This document shows, in pieces, positions 8,084 to 15,783 of a stretch of 19,753 nucleotides of DNA. The position numbers and the translations under genes are program-made. Location of the stretch: assembly GCA_913050205.1 (NCBI GenBank), contig CAJXAU010000004.1:1-19753 (forward strand), written 5' to 3'. The notes under the pieces are model-generated. The model was not told the DNA's origin and searched no databases. It saw only the letters and a list, made by a program, of their open reading frames with translations. Every line of letters begins with the position of its first letter. The first letter of the stretch is position 1. The DNA is from an uncultured Verrucomicrobiota bacterium (lineage in GTDB: Bacteria; Verrucomicrobiota; Verrucomicrobiia; Limisphaerales; UBA1096).

Positions 8084-9331
8084 TCATCGGCTTCCGATAG
8101 CGTAGAGGAATTCCTGCCGCTCGTCGTCCTTGAACGCCACGCGCAGGTACAGCCGGTTTCCGCTCACGATCGGGGAGGCATACACCTCGTCACCAAGCTG
8201 GTTCGTGGCAAGTAATTTGTAATCGTCCGGGTTGGCCTCAAAAACGAACGTCTTTCCGGCGAGGTTCGTCCCGTAGATCCGGTTTCCAGCCATCACAGGT
8301 GATGTATAAAACGCACCGCCCAACCGTTCTTTCCACTGCTGTTTCCCGGTCTCCGCGTTCCAGCAGATGGCGAACCCGGCGTCCATGGTCACGTACAGAA
8401 ACCCGTCGCGGATGAGCATCGACGGCACATAAACCCGGGCGGAGTTTTTCCAAGCCACCTTACCGGAGCCGTCGGCCACAATGGCCGCTGTGTGGTTTTT
8501 CGGCCAGCCGCCACTCACAAAAATATGCGTCCCGTCCGTAACGAGCGTCGATACGCACTCCTCGGTTGAACCGGGCACCTCCCACAGTTTTTTGCCGGTC
8601 AATGGGTCGAGGCTCGTGACCAATTCACATCCGCAGAAAACCATCTGCTGTTTACCCGCCGCCTCAATCACCACCGGTGTGGTATAATTCGGCAGCTTGG
8701 GACGCTCCTGACGCCAGATTTCGCGGCCGGTTTTCTTATCCAACCCGCAGATCGCACCGCCGATTTTTGTGTCGGCCTTCACCACGACGATGTCGCCAAA
8801 CACCATCGGCGAGCTGCCATAGCCCTGATGCACCTTGTACTTGCCGATCGGCTTTTGCCAAAGCAGCTTGCCGTCGAGTCCCAGCGCCGAGGCGTACGCC
8901 TGATTACCGATCACAAAGTTCACGTACAATCGTTCGCCGTCGTGTACCACTGCCGTCCCGGCGTGCGACGCGTGCTTGTTCAGGCCCACCGCAAATTGAC
9001 CTTCGTGAACCTTGGTTTCCCAAACGAGTTTGCCGTCCGTTTTGTCGATGCAGAGCACGGATTGGTACATCTCATCTTCATCTGCTGTCGCAAGATAAAT
9101 TCGGTCACCAACCAGTGTCGGCGTGCTGTGTCCCCGGCCGGGTATCGGCGTTTTCCAGACGACGTTTTTCGTCTCGCTCCACTCGGTCGGCAGACCTTCT
9201 ACGAACTTGGCCTGCCCGTCAGACGTCAGCCCTCGCCAGTTCGGCCAGTCTGTCGCAGCAAACTTGGATTCCGCAGCCAGGCTACCGGCCAAGCCAAGCA
9301 ACAACGAAAGGGTAATAATCCTGTGTATCAT
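8084..9331 (-). CDS. Exported PQQ-type beta-propeller protein
   Basis: The product is 415 residues from the ATG at 9331, which gives a clean signal peptide (1-20, cleavage near LAA-ES). A longer frame from a TTG at 9421 adds 30 residues before the signal peptide and would overlap the preceding gene, so I reject it. The mature protein is a chain of PQQ/WD-like blades, each with a variant of 'LDxxTGKxxW': 'IDKTDGKLVWE', 'LDGKLLWQ', 'LDKKTGREIWR', 'LDPLTGKKLWE', 'WNAETGKQQWK'. It starts 'DWPNWRG', as is common for this family in Verrucomicrobiota and Planctomycetes. Many such proteins have no proven quinone binding and may be scaffolds like BamB, or dehydrogenases. I see no haem motif. The gene follows the SASA gene after 49 bp and contains no exact copy of the iterated palindrome. 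Confidence 0.85.
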   Translation of the reverse strand: MIHRIITLSLLLGLAGSLAAESKFAATDWPNWRGLTSDGQAKFVEGLPTEWSETKNVVWKTPIPGRGHSTPTLVGDRIYLATADEDEMYQSVLCIDKTDGKLVWETKVHEGQFAVGLNKHASHAGTAVVHDGERLYVNFVIGNQAYASALGLDGKLLWQKPIGKYKVHQGYGSSPMVFGDIVVVKADTKIGGAICGLDKKTGREIWRQERPKLPNYTTPVVIEAAGKQQMVFCGCELVTSLDPLTGKKLWEVPGSTEECVSTLVTDGTHIFVSGGWPKNHTAAIVADGSGKVAWKNSARVYVPSMLIRDGFLYVTMDAGFAICWNAETGKQQWKERLGGAFYTSPVMAGNRIYGTNLAGKTFVFEANPDDYKLLATNQLGDEVYASPIVSGNRLYLRVAFKDDERQEFLYAIGSR

Positions 9332-9380
9332 GTCTTGAAGTCGGCGCAGAGAGTTGCTCAATGTCCATGCCCCCGCAAGG

Positions 9381-11024
9381 TCAATCAACCGCAGCAACCC
9401 GCTCACCCAGCAGTCGGCCAAGCGTGATCACCCCTGCGGTGTCGAGGACGAGTCGCTTCTTTTGAGGAGGCAGGTTGAACGCCTTGATGTGGATCAGGTT
9501 TGGGTCTGCGACGGCCACTTTTTCCATGTCTGCCACAACATCGATCCTGTTGACACCCTTCTCATCTGTCGGAGGCTGCTGGCTGACGAACCATTTTAGT
9601 TCCGGCTGGCCAAGATCTTTTCGACTCTGACTGATGATCGCCTGCAACCGTCTGGCGGCCTCTTTTCGATAGGGATAAAACGACATGTCGTTTTCGCCGA
9701 GATGGTAAACGATACCAGCCAGACGCACGGCATGCCCCTTGGCCTCCAGTTCCCGAATCGACTCCCGAACAAACCGTACGAACGCAGGATAAATGTGGCG
9801 CGACCTGGCCATGCTGCCCTCCGGTGTCCAATCGATGATTTGTGAACCACTATGGGTGAACTTGGCGATAGCAACGTTGGCCAAGCGCTTGGTCTTGAGT
9901 ACGCTGGCAAAACTCAGCTCCGGCCCGAACGTGTCGTAATATCCCGCTTGGCCAAGCGGCTCCCAGCCGTTTGATTTGCGGTAGCCTCCGCCAAGGCTGT
10001 ACCTGAATGCGATGCCGGGGTTGTCCTTCAGCAACTCGGCTTGGCCAAGCTTGGACGCATCCTGCACGAATGCCCGTTCGCCCTCCATGTTTCGGTGCCC
10101 GGCGAGAATGAACAGGTTCACCTCGCTCCCCTTTTTGTACGGCCAACGCTTGAGCGGCCGCCTGGGGTTTTGCGCTTGGCCAAGCGATCGCAGGTAGGCT
10201 GTGGCGTAGTTGTCGCCATGCTGCAATTGGCCAAGCGTGCCGTAGTGATAATGCAGCCCAACCGGGTGACCGATCTCCACGCCCACATGCGACGTTGGCA
10301 CGTATTCCGCCAACGGATCCACCTCCGTGACGGCGCGCTGCCCCCGGCTGATGGCATACATTCTCGGCCGTAGATCCATGCCCCAGATGGTCTTGGTGCA
10401 AAGTTCGCCGATGTAAAATTTCAACTTCGGTGACTTGAGATCGCGGCGCCACTTGGCGAGATAGTTCTTCAGGTTCGAGCCGTAGTTTTTCATGTAGCCC
10501 TCGTTGAACATGTCGTTCTCGCCCTGATGCCACATGAAGCCCTCGAGCCGATAGCGAACACCCTGCCGCTCCAGCTCGGCGAGCGAATCGCGCACCAGCT
10601 TCAACGCCAATGGGTACATTTTAAATCCGATCGGATCGTCCGGATTCCAGTCTCCGCCGAGGTGCGTGCCACCGGCAGCGCACTTGATGATGGCCACCGG
10701 CGCATCGATAGACTGCGTCACCCTCCGTGCAAAACTCAACTCCGGCCCGACGGTGTTGTTGACCGGCTCCAGCGCCACCCAGCCGTTGCTATTCGTCTTG
10801 TTTTCCCGGCCAATCGAATAGGAAAAACGGACTTCCTCCTGTGGATGCTCCAGCCCGGCGTATGGCGGGAAGTTTTTGATATCTGCCACCCTCGAATCGG
10901 AGCCGACCATGTTGGATTGCCCCGCAAAAATGAAAACCCGGACCGTGGAGTCGTCCGCTGCCTGAACTGACAACAGCCTGACCGCGAGTATCGAGAAAAC
11001 GAGAAGAGTAATTTTGCGCGTCAT
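9381..11024 (-). CDS. Exported protein with two SASA (SGNH-type carbohydrate esterase) domains
   Basis: The 547-residue product starts at the ATG at 11024 with a signal peptide (1-23, near VQAA-DD). The TTG at 11066 only adds residues before the signal and is unlikely to be used. Domain 1 (about 28-275) has the SASA nucleophile motif 'AGQSNM' (Ser37), 'HQGEND' (166-171) and a C-terminal 'LHYH' (257-260) that can supply the catalytic His. Domain 2 (about 302-547) repeats the fold but has 'AGHRNM', with Arg311 where Ser is expected, 'HLGEND' (441-446), and 'LDTAG' (527-531) where the His motif should be, so it looks catalytically dead. SASA enzymes remove acetyl groups from sialic acid or plant and algal polysaccharides, so extracellular deacetylation of a glycan is inferred for domain 1. 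Five exact palindrome copies sit at or after the end of domain 1. Confidence 0.86.
   Translation of the reverse strand: MTRKITLLVFSILAVRLLSVQAADDSTVRVFIFAGQSNMVGSDSRVADIKNFPPYAGLEHPQEEVRFSYSIGRENKTNSNGWVALEPVNNTVGPELSFARRVTQSIDAPVAIIKCAAGGTHLGGDWNPDDPIGFKMYPLALKLVRDSLAELERQGVRYRLEGFMWHQGENDMFNEGYMKNYGSNLKNYLAKWRRDLKSPKLKFYIGELCTKTIWGMDLRPRMYAISRGQRAVTEVDPLAEYVPTSHVGVEIGHPVGLHYHYGTLGQLQHGDNYATAYLRSLGQAQNPRRPLKRWPYKKGSEVNLFILAGHRNMEGERAFVQDASKLGQAELLKDNPGIAFRYSLGGGYRKSNGWEPLGQAGYYDTFGPELSFASVLKTKRLANVAIAKFTHSGSQIIDWTPEGSMARSRHIYPAFVRFVRESIRELEAKGHAVRLAGIVYHLGENDMSFYPYRKEAARRLQAIISQSRKDLGQPELKWFVSQQPPTDEKGVNRIDVVADMEKVAVADPNLIHIKAFNLPPQKKRLVLDTAGVITLGRLLGERVAAVD
9877..9892. repeat. Iterated palindrome, core plus alternative phase
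   Basis: TTGGCCAAGCGCTTGG joins the TTGGCCAA core with CCAAGCGCTTGG (9881-9892). It is read as K379-R-L-A-N in the SASA gene. Confidence 0.8.
9944..9959. repeat. Iterated palindrome copy, 16 bp
   Basis: CCGCTTGGCCAAGCGG is a perfect 16-bp palindrome, read as P-L357-G-Q-A in the SASA gene. Confidence 0.85.
10039..10050. repeat. Iterated palindrome copy, 12 bp
   Basis: GCTTGGCCAAGC, read as L326-G-Q-A in the SASA gene. Confidence 0.85.
10173..10186. repeat. Iterated palindrome copy, full 14 bp
   Basis: CGCTTGGCCAAGCG, read as L281-G-Q-A in the linker between the two SASA domains. Confidence 0.85.
10227..10234. repeat. Iterated palindrome copy, 8-bp core
   Basis: TTGGCCAA, read as L264-G-Q-L in the SASA gene just after the putative catalytic His. 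A family-conserved phrase could explain this one. Confidence 0.5.
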
Positions 11025-11067
11025 GAAAATGCGCCGACAGATTAGTGGTATCAACCCAGCAAGCAAG

Positions 11068-11079
11068 CCAAGCGCTTGG
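11068..11079. repeat. Intergenic alternative-phase palindrome, 12 bp
   Basis: CCAAGCGCTTGG lies in the 66-bp gap between the VWA/amidotransferase-like gene and the SASA gene, a second intergenic member of the family. Confidence 0.7.
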
Positions 11080-11090
11080 TCACTATCCGA

Positions 11091-13361
11091 TCAGGCGAGG
11101 CCCCAGCCACGGCGCAGTGACCACTCTGCACCCAGCAATGCGGCGAGCAGAAGAAGTAGCCACCACCGATCCCATGTGGAGCTTTCGCGGTACTCGACGA
11201 ATTGCGCCTCCATCTCACCGAGCTGCCCCATCGGCAGCGCCTCGCCCGGCCCGGCGCTGAACCGGCCACCGGTGGTCGCGGCGAGTGACGCCAACAACTC
11301 GTGATTCGCCTTGGTCGATGCCAGCTCCCGACGATTCGGAATCACTTCAACGAGTTCCCGCGCAAACACGTTTTCATCTCCGGCCTTGGCCAAGCGCGCG
11401 ACTATCCGGTGCGCCCCCGTTTGTTCGGCAACAAACGATGCCGCAAAACTCCCGTCACTTAGGCTCGACTCCAGCGGCAACTCCACCTCAGTGCGGTCTG
11501 GCCGGACGAGCTTAACTGTCAGCTTGGCCTCCGGGTCGGGAGACAAGGTGGTCACCGTGAGTGGCACGGTCTCGCCGAGATGAACCGACCCGACGGGAAG
11601 GCCGATCTGAATCTCGCCGGCCTTACGCTGGATGCGATCCGCCGCCAGCCACCGGATGGCGTTGTTCCAAAATTGTCGGTAGTAGCCGTTGCGATCTGTC
11701 GGCGTGCCGAACCGGCTCTCGAACGAAGCACCCCAGCCGGGCGTGGTGTCAGAGGTAAACGCCATCGTGCGCCCGCGCCCGATCTGCTGCACCGCAAAGA
11801 CAACCAATGGACCGTACTGGTTGGACTTGCTGCCGTGCAATGCCAGCGACACGGCTCCCGGCTTTAGACGATTGACAAGGTTCAGCCCGCCGAATCCGGG
11901 AAATTTTTCGTTCCACGCCTGACGTGACTCATCGACAGTCGATCCAACCCGCATAATTGGATGATCGTACGCCTCCTCAGGGATCTTGAGCCTGAACCCG
12001 CGCCACTCCGAGTCGCGGTTGCCGACCACGTCCACCGGCATGAGTTTGTCGATCACGGTCTTGTCGTACTGCCCCGCGCCGAACGCCGTCGATCCGCCAA
12101 CCATCACGAAGCCACCGCCGTGCTGCTCCACCAGCGAAACGGTGTTGTTGAGTTGTTCCGGGGTGAACGCCTCCCGATAAATATCGCTGTTGATGACCAC
12201 ATCGTACTTGAGCAGTGAAACCATGTTGGTCGGAAAACCCCGGTACGGATGGGCGACATTGTAGACTCGACGGCCCTTGCGGTCGGTGCGGTACGGGCTT
12301 TTCTTCGCGAACACGATCGAGGTGTTTTGTGGAAAATAAAGCGAAGTCACTTCCATCTGCGGATCCTGCTCAAGCGCGTTCTCCAGCGTGTCGGTGGCAC
12401 CCGGCGTGCCCTCCATGTAAAGCACGCGGATTTTTTCGTCCCGCAAGTCGACACCAAACCGCCGGGCATTGTTGTCGTCCAGTCGCTCGCCTTCGTGTTG
12501 ATCCAGGCTCACGCTGTACTCGGCGAACCCCTCGTACGGTGAGTCAAATTCCAGCACCACCTCCTGAGGTTTACCGGTGAGCGCGACCGCCTGTTCGTGC
12601 AACAACCGCCCGCCGCGCCGGACGGTCGCCATTGTTTTTCTGCCGGCAAAGCCGGGGCTGTCCACCGCAAGACTTAGTCGAACCTTCGGGTCAAACGGAA
12701 CGATCTGCCCGCCGGCCGCCCCACGCAAAACCACGTCCGCCTCCTCTTCCGGCGTGCCGAAGCCAAAGGCAAACAACGGGATACCGGCACGGTGCAGCTT
12801 CAACGCAGACTCGCGGCTGGCCGCCGAATCTTCGAACTGCCCGTCGCTTAACACCACCACCGCACCCAGCGGCACATCACGTGATTGGTTGAGCAGCGAT
12901 GCCACCGCGGCGGAAAAACGGGAGAACCCCTCCGACGCCATCACCGCCGCCAGCTCGTTAGTCATGCCCAACTGCTCTCCGAACGTATACAGCTTCAAGT
13001 GTTCGGCGATCTCGTCCTGCGACTGGATCGTCCCGGCCAACGCCTTGGCCACGGCCAAGCGCGTCGTTTGGTCGGGCGTGTCTTGCAGCGCCATACTTTG
13101 GGAAACGTCGAGCAGAATCGCGATCTCACGCGGCTCGTCAAATGCCTCACGGCCGATCCGATGCGGGTCCGCCAACAAAAACAAAACCAGCCCCACCGAG
13201 GCAACACGGAGACACCACAGCAACACCTGACGCGACGACGATAATTTGCCTGCCCGCCGGTACGACCAAAAGCCCAGCGCCAGCAGCAGGGCACACAACA
13301 CCGCCACCCCTTGCCAAACCGGCGTGAGCTGAAAATAAATCTCTGGCGATGTCTCGTTCAC
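11091..13361 (-). CDS. VWA / glutamine-amidotransferase-like membrane protein
   Basis: This is a 756-residue inner-membrane protein. Two N-terminal membrane helices (about 17-34 and 46-64) are followed by a von Willebrand A domain (about 78-215) with an intact MIDAS, D85-x-S87-x-S89, and a further acidic residue D173 in 'LSDGQ'. Residues about 310-443 resemble a class I glutamine-amidotransferase fold ('VLYMEGTPG', 'HGGGFVMVGG'), but the nucleophile-elbow Cys is missing, so it is probably a binding domain. A beta-rich region (about 580-680) and a C-terminal membrane helix (about 733-748) complete it. The start is GTG, supported by ACGAGG eight bases upstream and only 13 bp between the preceding stop and this start. 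It closes the MoxR operon and probably assembles with the other VWA proteins. One palindrome copy encodes L657-A-K. Confidence 0.86.
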   Translation of the reverse strand: MNETSPEIYFQLTPVWQGVAVLCALLLALGFWSYRRAGKLSSSRQVLLWCLRVASVGLVLFLLADPHRIGREAFDEPREIAILLDVSQSMALQDTPDQTTRLAVAKALAGTIQSQDEIAEHLKLYTFGEQLGMTNELAAVMASEGFSRFSAAVASLLNQSRDVPLGAVVVLSDGQFEDSAASRESALKLHRAGIPLFAFGFGTPEEEADVVLRGAAGGQIVPFDPKVRLSLAVDSPGFAGRKTMATVRRGGRLLHEQAVALTGKPQEVVLEFDSPYEGFAEYSVSLDQHEGERLDDNNARRFGVDLRDEKIRVLYMEGTPGATDTLENALEQDPQMEVTSLYFPQNTSIVFAKKSPYRTDRKGRRVYNVAHPYRGFPTNMVSLLKYDVVINSDIYREAFTPEQLNNTVSLVEQHGGGFVMVGGSTAFGAGQYDKTVIDKLMPVDVVGNRDSEWRGFRLKIPEEAYDHPIMRVGSTVDESRQAWNEKFPGFGGLNLVNRLKPGAVSLALHGSKSNQYGPLVVFAVQQIGRGRTMAFTSDTTPGWGASFESRFGTPTDRNGYYRQFWNNAIRWLAADRIQRKAGEIQIGLPVGSVHLGETVPLTVTTLSPDPEAKLTVKLVRPDRTEVELPLESSLSDGSFAASFVAEQTGAHRIVARLAKAGDENVFARELVEVIPNRRELASTKANHELLASLAATTGGRFSAGPGEALPMGQLGEMEAQFVEYRESSTWDRWWLLLLLAALLGAEWSLRRGWGLA
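11385..11394. repeat. Iterated palindrome copy, 10 bp
   Basis: CTTGGCCAAG, read as L657-A-K in the VWA/amidotransferase-like gene. Confidence 0.8.
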
Positions 13362-13369
13362 GATGAGGG

Positions 13370-13375
13370 CCTCGT
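13370..13375 (-). promoter_or_regulatory. Ribosome-binding site deciding the GTG start at 13361
   Basis: ACGAGG on the minus strand lies eight bases before GTG at 13361 and overlaps the last base of the upstream stop codon. It is the best Shine-Dalgarno-like match in the operon and supports the GTG as the true start. Confidence 0.55.
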
Positions 13376-15783
13376 CATTCCTCGTAGGAGATCGCCCGCA
13401 AATAATTCTCGATCAACGGCGCGTAGCCGGCGGGTAATTCGTTCGCCTCGGAAAGGATTCGGTCCGCTTGGCCAAGCGCGGCCCGCAGCAACTCAGCCGC
13501 ATCAGTCAACGTCCCCTCGCCTTCGGTTCCGAGTTGCAGCGCTTGGCCAAGCGCCTGATCCTCGATCTCGCCGGAAGCCTGGCCAAGCAGGTTTGCCGCC
13601 GCCTCCAGCAATCCGGACAACGCCTCAGCACCGCCCTGCGCGCCGGTCGGGATCGGCAACCCGGCAGCTGTCTGTGCCGCCTGACTTGAGCGTTGGCCCA
13701 GTTGCGCCTGCGCCTCGGCCGAGGGGTCGGACGCAGTCTCACTGCCCTCCTCCGCCGCGGCCAATGCCTCATTCAACGCCTCCTGCTCGGCGATCATCTG
13801 CTCGATCTGCGCCAGCAATTCCTTCATTTGCTCCTCGCTGTTTTCCGACTCGGAACTGCTGGAAGAGCTGGACTCCTTGAGCGTGATTTTCGGTTGTCCA
13901 TCCTGTCCGGCGTCTTCGCTCTGACCGGGCATTTGTTGATCATCCGGGATCAGTGCCGCAGCCCGCGTCAACGCAGCGATGGCCAGCTCCTGTGCGGTGA
14001 TTGCCTGTTTCCGGTTGTACGGCTGCAGGTGTCTGGCCGAGAGTTTCATCGCCGAGGCCGCCATCCGCAGCTCCAGCGAAAACTGCATCGCCACGAAATC
14101 CGTGGTCACGGTGTCGGCCTGTTCGCGGAGCTGCTCCACATAGCCATGCGCCTCGAGTTGCTCAGCACGGATGGGAATCCGATCCTTCGCCGGCGGGTCG
14201 TACGGCAGTCGTGAGGTGTCGGTGAGAATGTGCTTTTGCATCTCAAGCGGGTTGACGCGCTCCTCGTTTCCGCCACCGCCACCTCCGCCGCCGCCCTGAC
14301 TCCCATCGTCACCGGGCGGGAGCGGCACCTCGATCAGGATCACCTCCGACTCGCCGATACCGGGACCACTCAACACGTTGCCGTCCCGCGCCTCGGCGTG
14401 CACCGCGACGATGTCGTACGGCTTCAACTCCAGTCCGGAAAAGTCGAGCGACGCACCGGTGGTGAACTCATGCGCCTCCGCCTCGGCAAACTCCACCGAC
14501 TGCGCCTCGGGCGTTTCGCCGATCTTGCGGTAAAGCAGCTTGAGCGAGTCGATGCCGACGTCATCCGTACCACGCAGTTGAAATTGAACCGGCTTACCCA
14601 GTTCGAACTCATCTCCGGTGTGGGACACGATCTTGATTGTCGGCGGCTCATCCGGCAGCACGAGTATGCGGTGAGGCTCCGGGTTGATCGCGATGTCACC
14701 GTGCCGTCCAGTCAACCGCAGGCTGTACTTGATCGACTCCGCAAGCAGCGGCAGCCGCAGCTCAAACCGGTTGGTCGCCCCCACGGTGAACGGCAGATTC
14801 TCAGCCGCGTTTTCCTCGCCGCCAGCGATGGCGAACACCGCCTCGGCCGGCTGCTCAAGTGTCTCAATTGTGTAGTGGATCGAACTGCCCTCGATGACAT
14901 CAAAGTTTGGCTCATCGACCGTCTTTTTCAATCGCTGCGCATAAGCCGGGGGAACAACCTCAATACGATAATTTGCCACGGAAGGAAGATCGTACGGGTC
15001 GAGATCGTACGTCTCCGATTGCCCATCCCCGGCAAAAGCCTGCATCGGGGTCGGCTCGGAGACGTTCGGCACCACGACACGAAACGAGCCGTCCCCGGCC
15101 ACCGAGGCAGTCTGTGCTTGGCCAAGCGCGGCGAGTCGCACCGTGACCTCATCGGCCTTGCGACCCGTCACCTGCCCCGACACCTCGATGGTCGCGCCCT
15201 TGGCGAGCCGCTCCGGCAGCTTGGCCAAGCGCACCTGCGTGTAGGTCAGGTCCGCGCCCGGCAGGGCCAGGCGCAGAAAACTCAGCCAACCGCCCAGTGC
15301 CACAAAGACCAACGAAAGCGTGAGCACCGCCGTCAACCCGGCCTGCCACCGGCGCAGCTCCGCCCGGAGCGGCATCGGATTATCGTTCAACAACCCCGCG
15401 GCGTGAGCGTCCAGTCGCTCCAGTAGTTCCGCGCCCATTTCGGCCCGGGCCGTGGCGTCGCGAGCGGAGTCATCCGCCGCCGTGCGCAGGGCGAGCGTGG
15501 TGTCGTCCGCCAGTGTCTCGGTGGCGTCCACCAGTTCGTCAACCGGTTGCGGCACTCGCGAGTTTCGCAAACGCAAAACCAAACTGACGACTGCGGTCAG
15601 GGCGAGCAGGGTCAAAAACAGACGCGGCCCGGTTCCGGCCTCGCTGAAAAAATCGATCACCCCGAGCAGCAACAGCACCCCAAGCGCAACCGTGACCGAG
15701 GCCAACCTGGTTCGGCGCGTGAGCATTCGGGATCGGACGTCGGCCCGTTGGTTCAGTTCGTTTTTGAATGTCCCGTTGCTCAT
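13375..15783 (-). CDS. Large DUF4175-like membrane protein
   Basis: The 802-residue protein has two N-terminal membrane helices (about 27-43 and 54-71), an acidic coiled stretch (80-130) and a third helix (about 149-171). A long periplasmic part follows with beta domains (about 180-490), then a helical, Gln/Glu/Ala-rich tail (about 540-802). This matches the DUF4175-type protein found beside MoxR, DUF58 and BatA genes in Planctomycetes and Verrucomicrobia; its biochemical role is not established. Low-complexity segments are a run of nine Gly (497-505) and seven Ser (638-644) followed by an acidic patch. The ATG overlaps the upstream TGA by four bases (ATGA), a classical coupling arrangement. 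Four exact palindrome copies lie in it, three read as LGQA and one as LAK, and several near copies give further LGQA or LAK phrases such as 'RLAKG' and 'LLGQA'. Confidence 0.78.
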   Translation of the reverse strand: MSNGTFKNELNQRADVRSRMLTRRTRLASVTVALGVLLLLGVIDFFSEAGTGPRLFLTLLALTAVVSLVLRLRNSRVPQPVDELVDATETLADDTTLALRTAADDSARDATARAEMGAELLERLDAHAAGLLNDNPMPLRAELRRWQAGLTAVLTLSLVFVALGGWLSFLRLALPGADLTYTQVRLAKLPERLAKGATIEVSGQVTGRKADEVTVRLAALGQAQTASVAGDGSFRVVVPNVSEPTPMQAFAGDGQSETYDLDPYDLPSVANYRIEVVPPAYAQRLKKTVDEPNFDVIEGSSIHYTIETLEQPAEAVFAIAGGEENAAENLPFTVGATNRFELRLPLLAESIKYSLRLTGRHGDIAINPEPHRILVLPDEPPTIKIVSHTGDEFELGKPVQFQLRGTDDVGIDSLKLLYRKIGETPEAQSVEFAEAEAHEFTTGASLDFSGLELKPYDIVAVHAEARDGNVLSGPGIGESEVILIEVPLPPGDDGSQGGGGGGGGGNEERVNPLEMQKHILTDTSRLPYDPPAKDRIPIRAEQLEAHGYVEQLREQADTVTTDFVAMQFSLELRMAASAMKLSARHLQPYNRKQAITAQELAIAALTRAAALIPDDQQMPGQSEDAGQDGQPKITLKESSSSSSSESENSEEQMKELLAQIEQMIAEQEALNEALAAAEEGSETASDPSAEAQAQLGQRSSQAAQTAAGLPIPTGAQGGAEALSGLLEAAANLLGQASGEIEDQALGQALQLGTEGEGTLTDAAELLRAALGQADRILSEANELPAGYAPLIENYLRAISYEE
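13465..13478. repeat. Iterated palindrome copy, full 14 bp
   Basis: CGCTTGGCCAAGCG, read as L770-G-Q-A near the C terminus of the DUF4175-like protein. Confidence 0.85.
13539..13554. repeat. Iterated palindrome copy, 16 bp
   Basis: GCGCTTGGCCAAGCGC is a perfect 16-bp palindrome, read as L745-G-Q-A in the DUF4175-like protein. A near copy (CTGGCCAAGC) follows at about 13579-13588, again read as LGQA. Confidence 0.85.
15116..15127. repeat. Iterated palindrome copy, 12 bp
   Basis: GCTTGGCCAAGC, read as L220-G-Q-A in the DUF4175-like protein. Confidence 0.85.
15219..15230. repeat. Iterated palindrome copy, 12 bp
   Basis: GCTTGGCCAAGC, read as L186-A-K in the DUF4175-like protein, about 90 bp from the previous copy and in a different frame. 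Confidence 0.85.

Noticed and set aside
9332..9421. TTG start extending the PQQ-propeller protein into the SASA gene
   Set aside because: It would bury the signal peptide 30 residues inside the protein and overlap the preceding gene.
11025..11066. TTG start extending the SASA protein
   Set aside because: It adds residues ahead of a good signal peptide that begins at the ATG at 11024.
11025..11090. Promoter for the SASA gene in the 66-bp gap
   Set aside because: The best pair (TTGCTT, 16 bp, TAATCT) matches only about half of the consensus bases, no better than chance.
14230..15426. Open frame of 398 codons on the plus strand
   Set aside because: It is antisense to the DUF4175-like gene with Arg/His/Leu-rich composition and no motif; it is a shadow frame.
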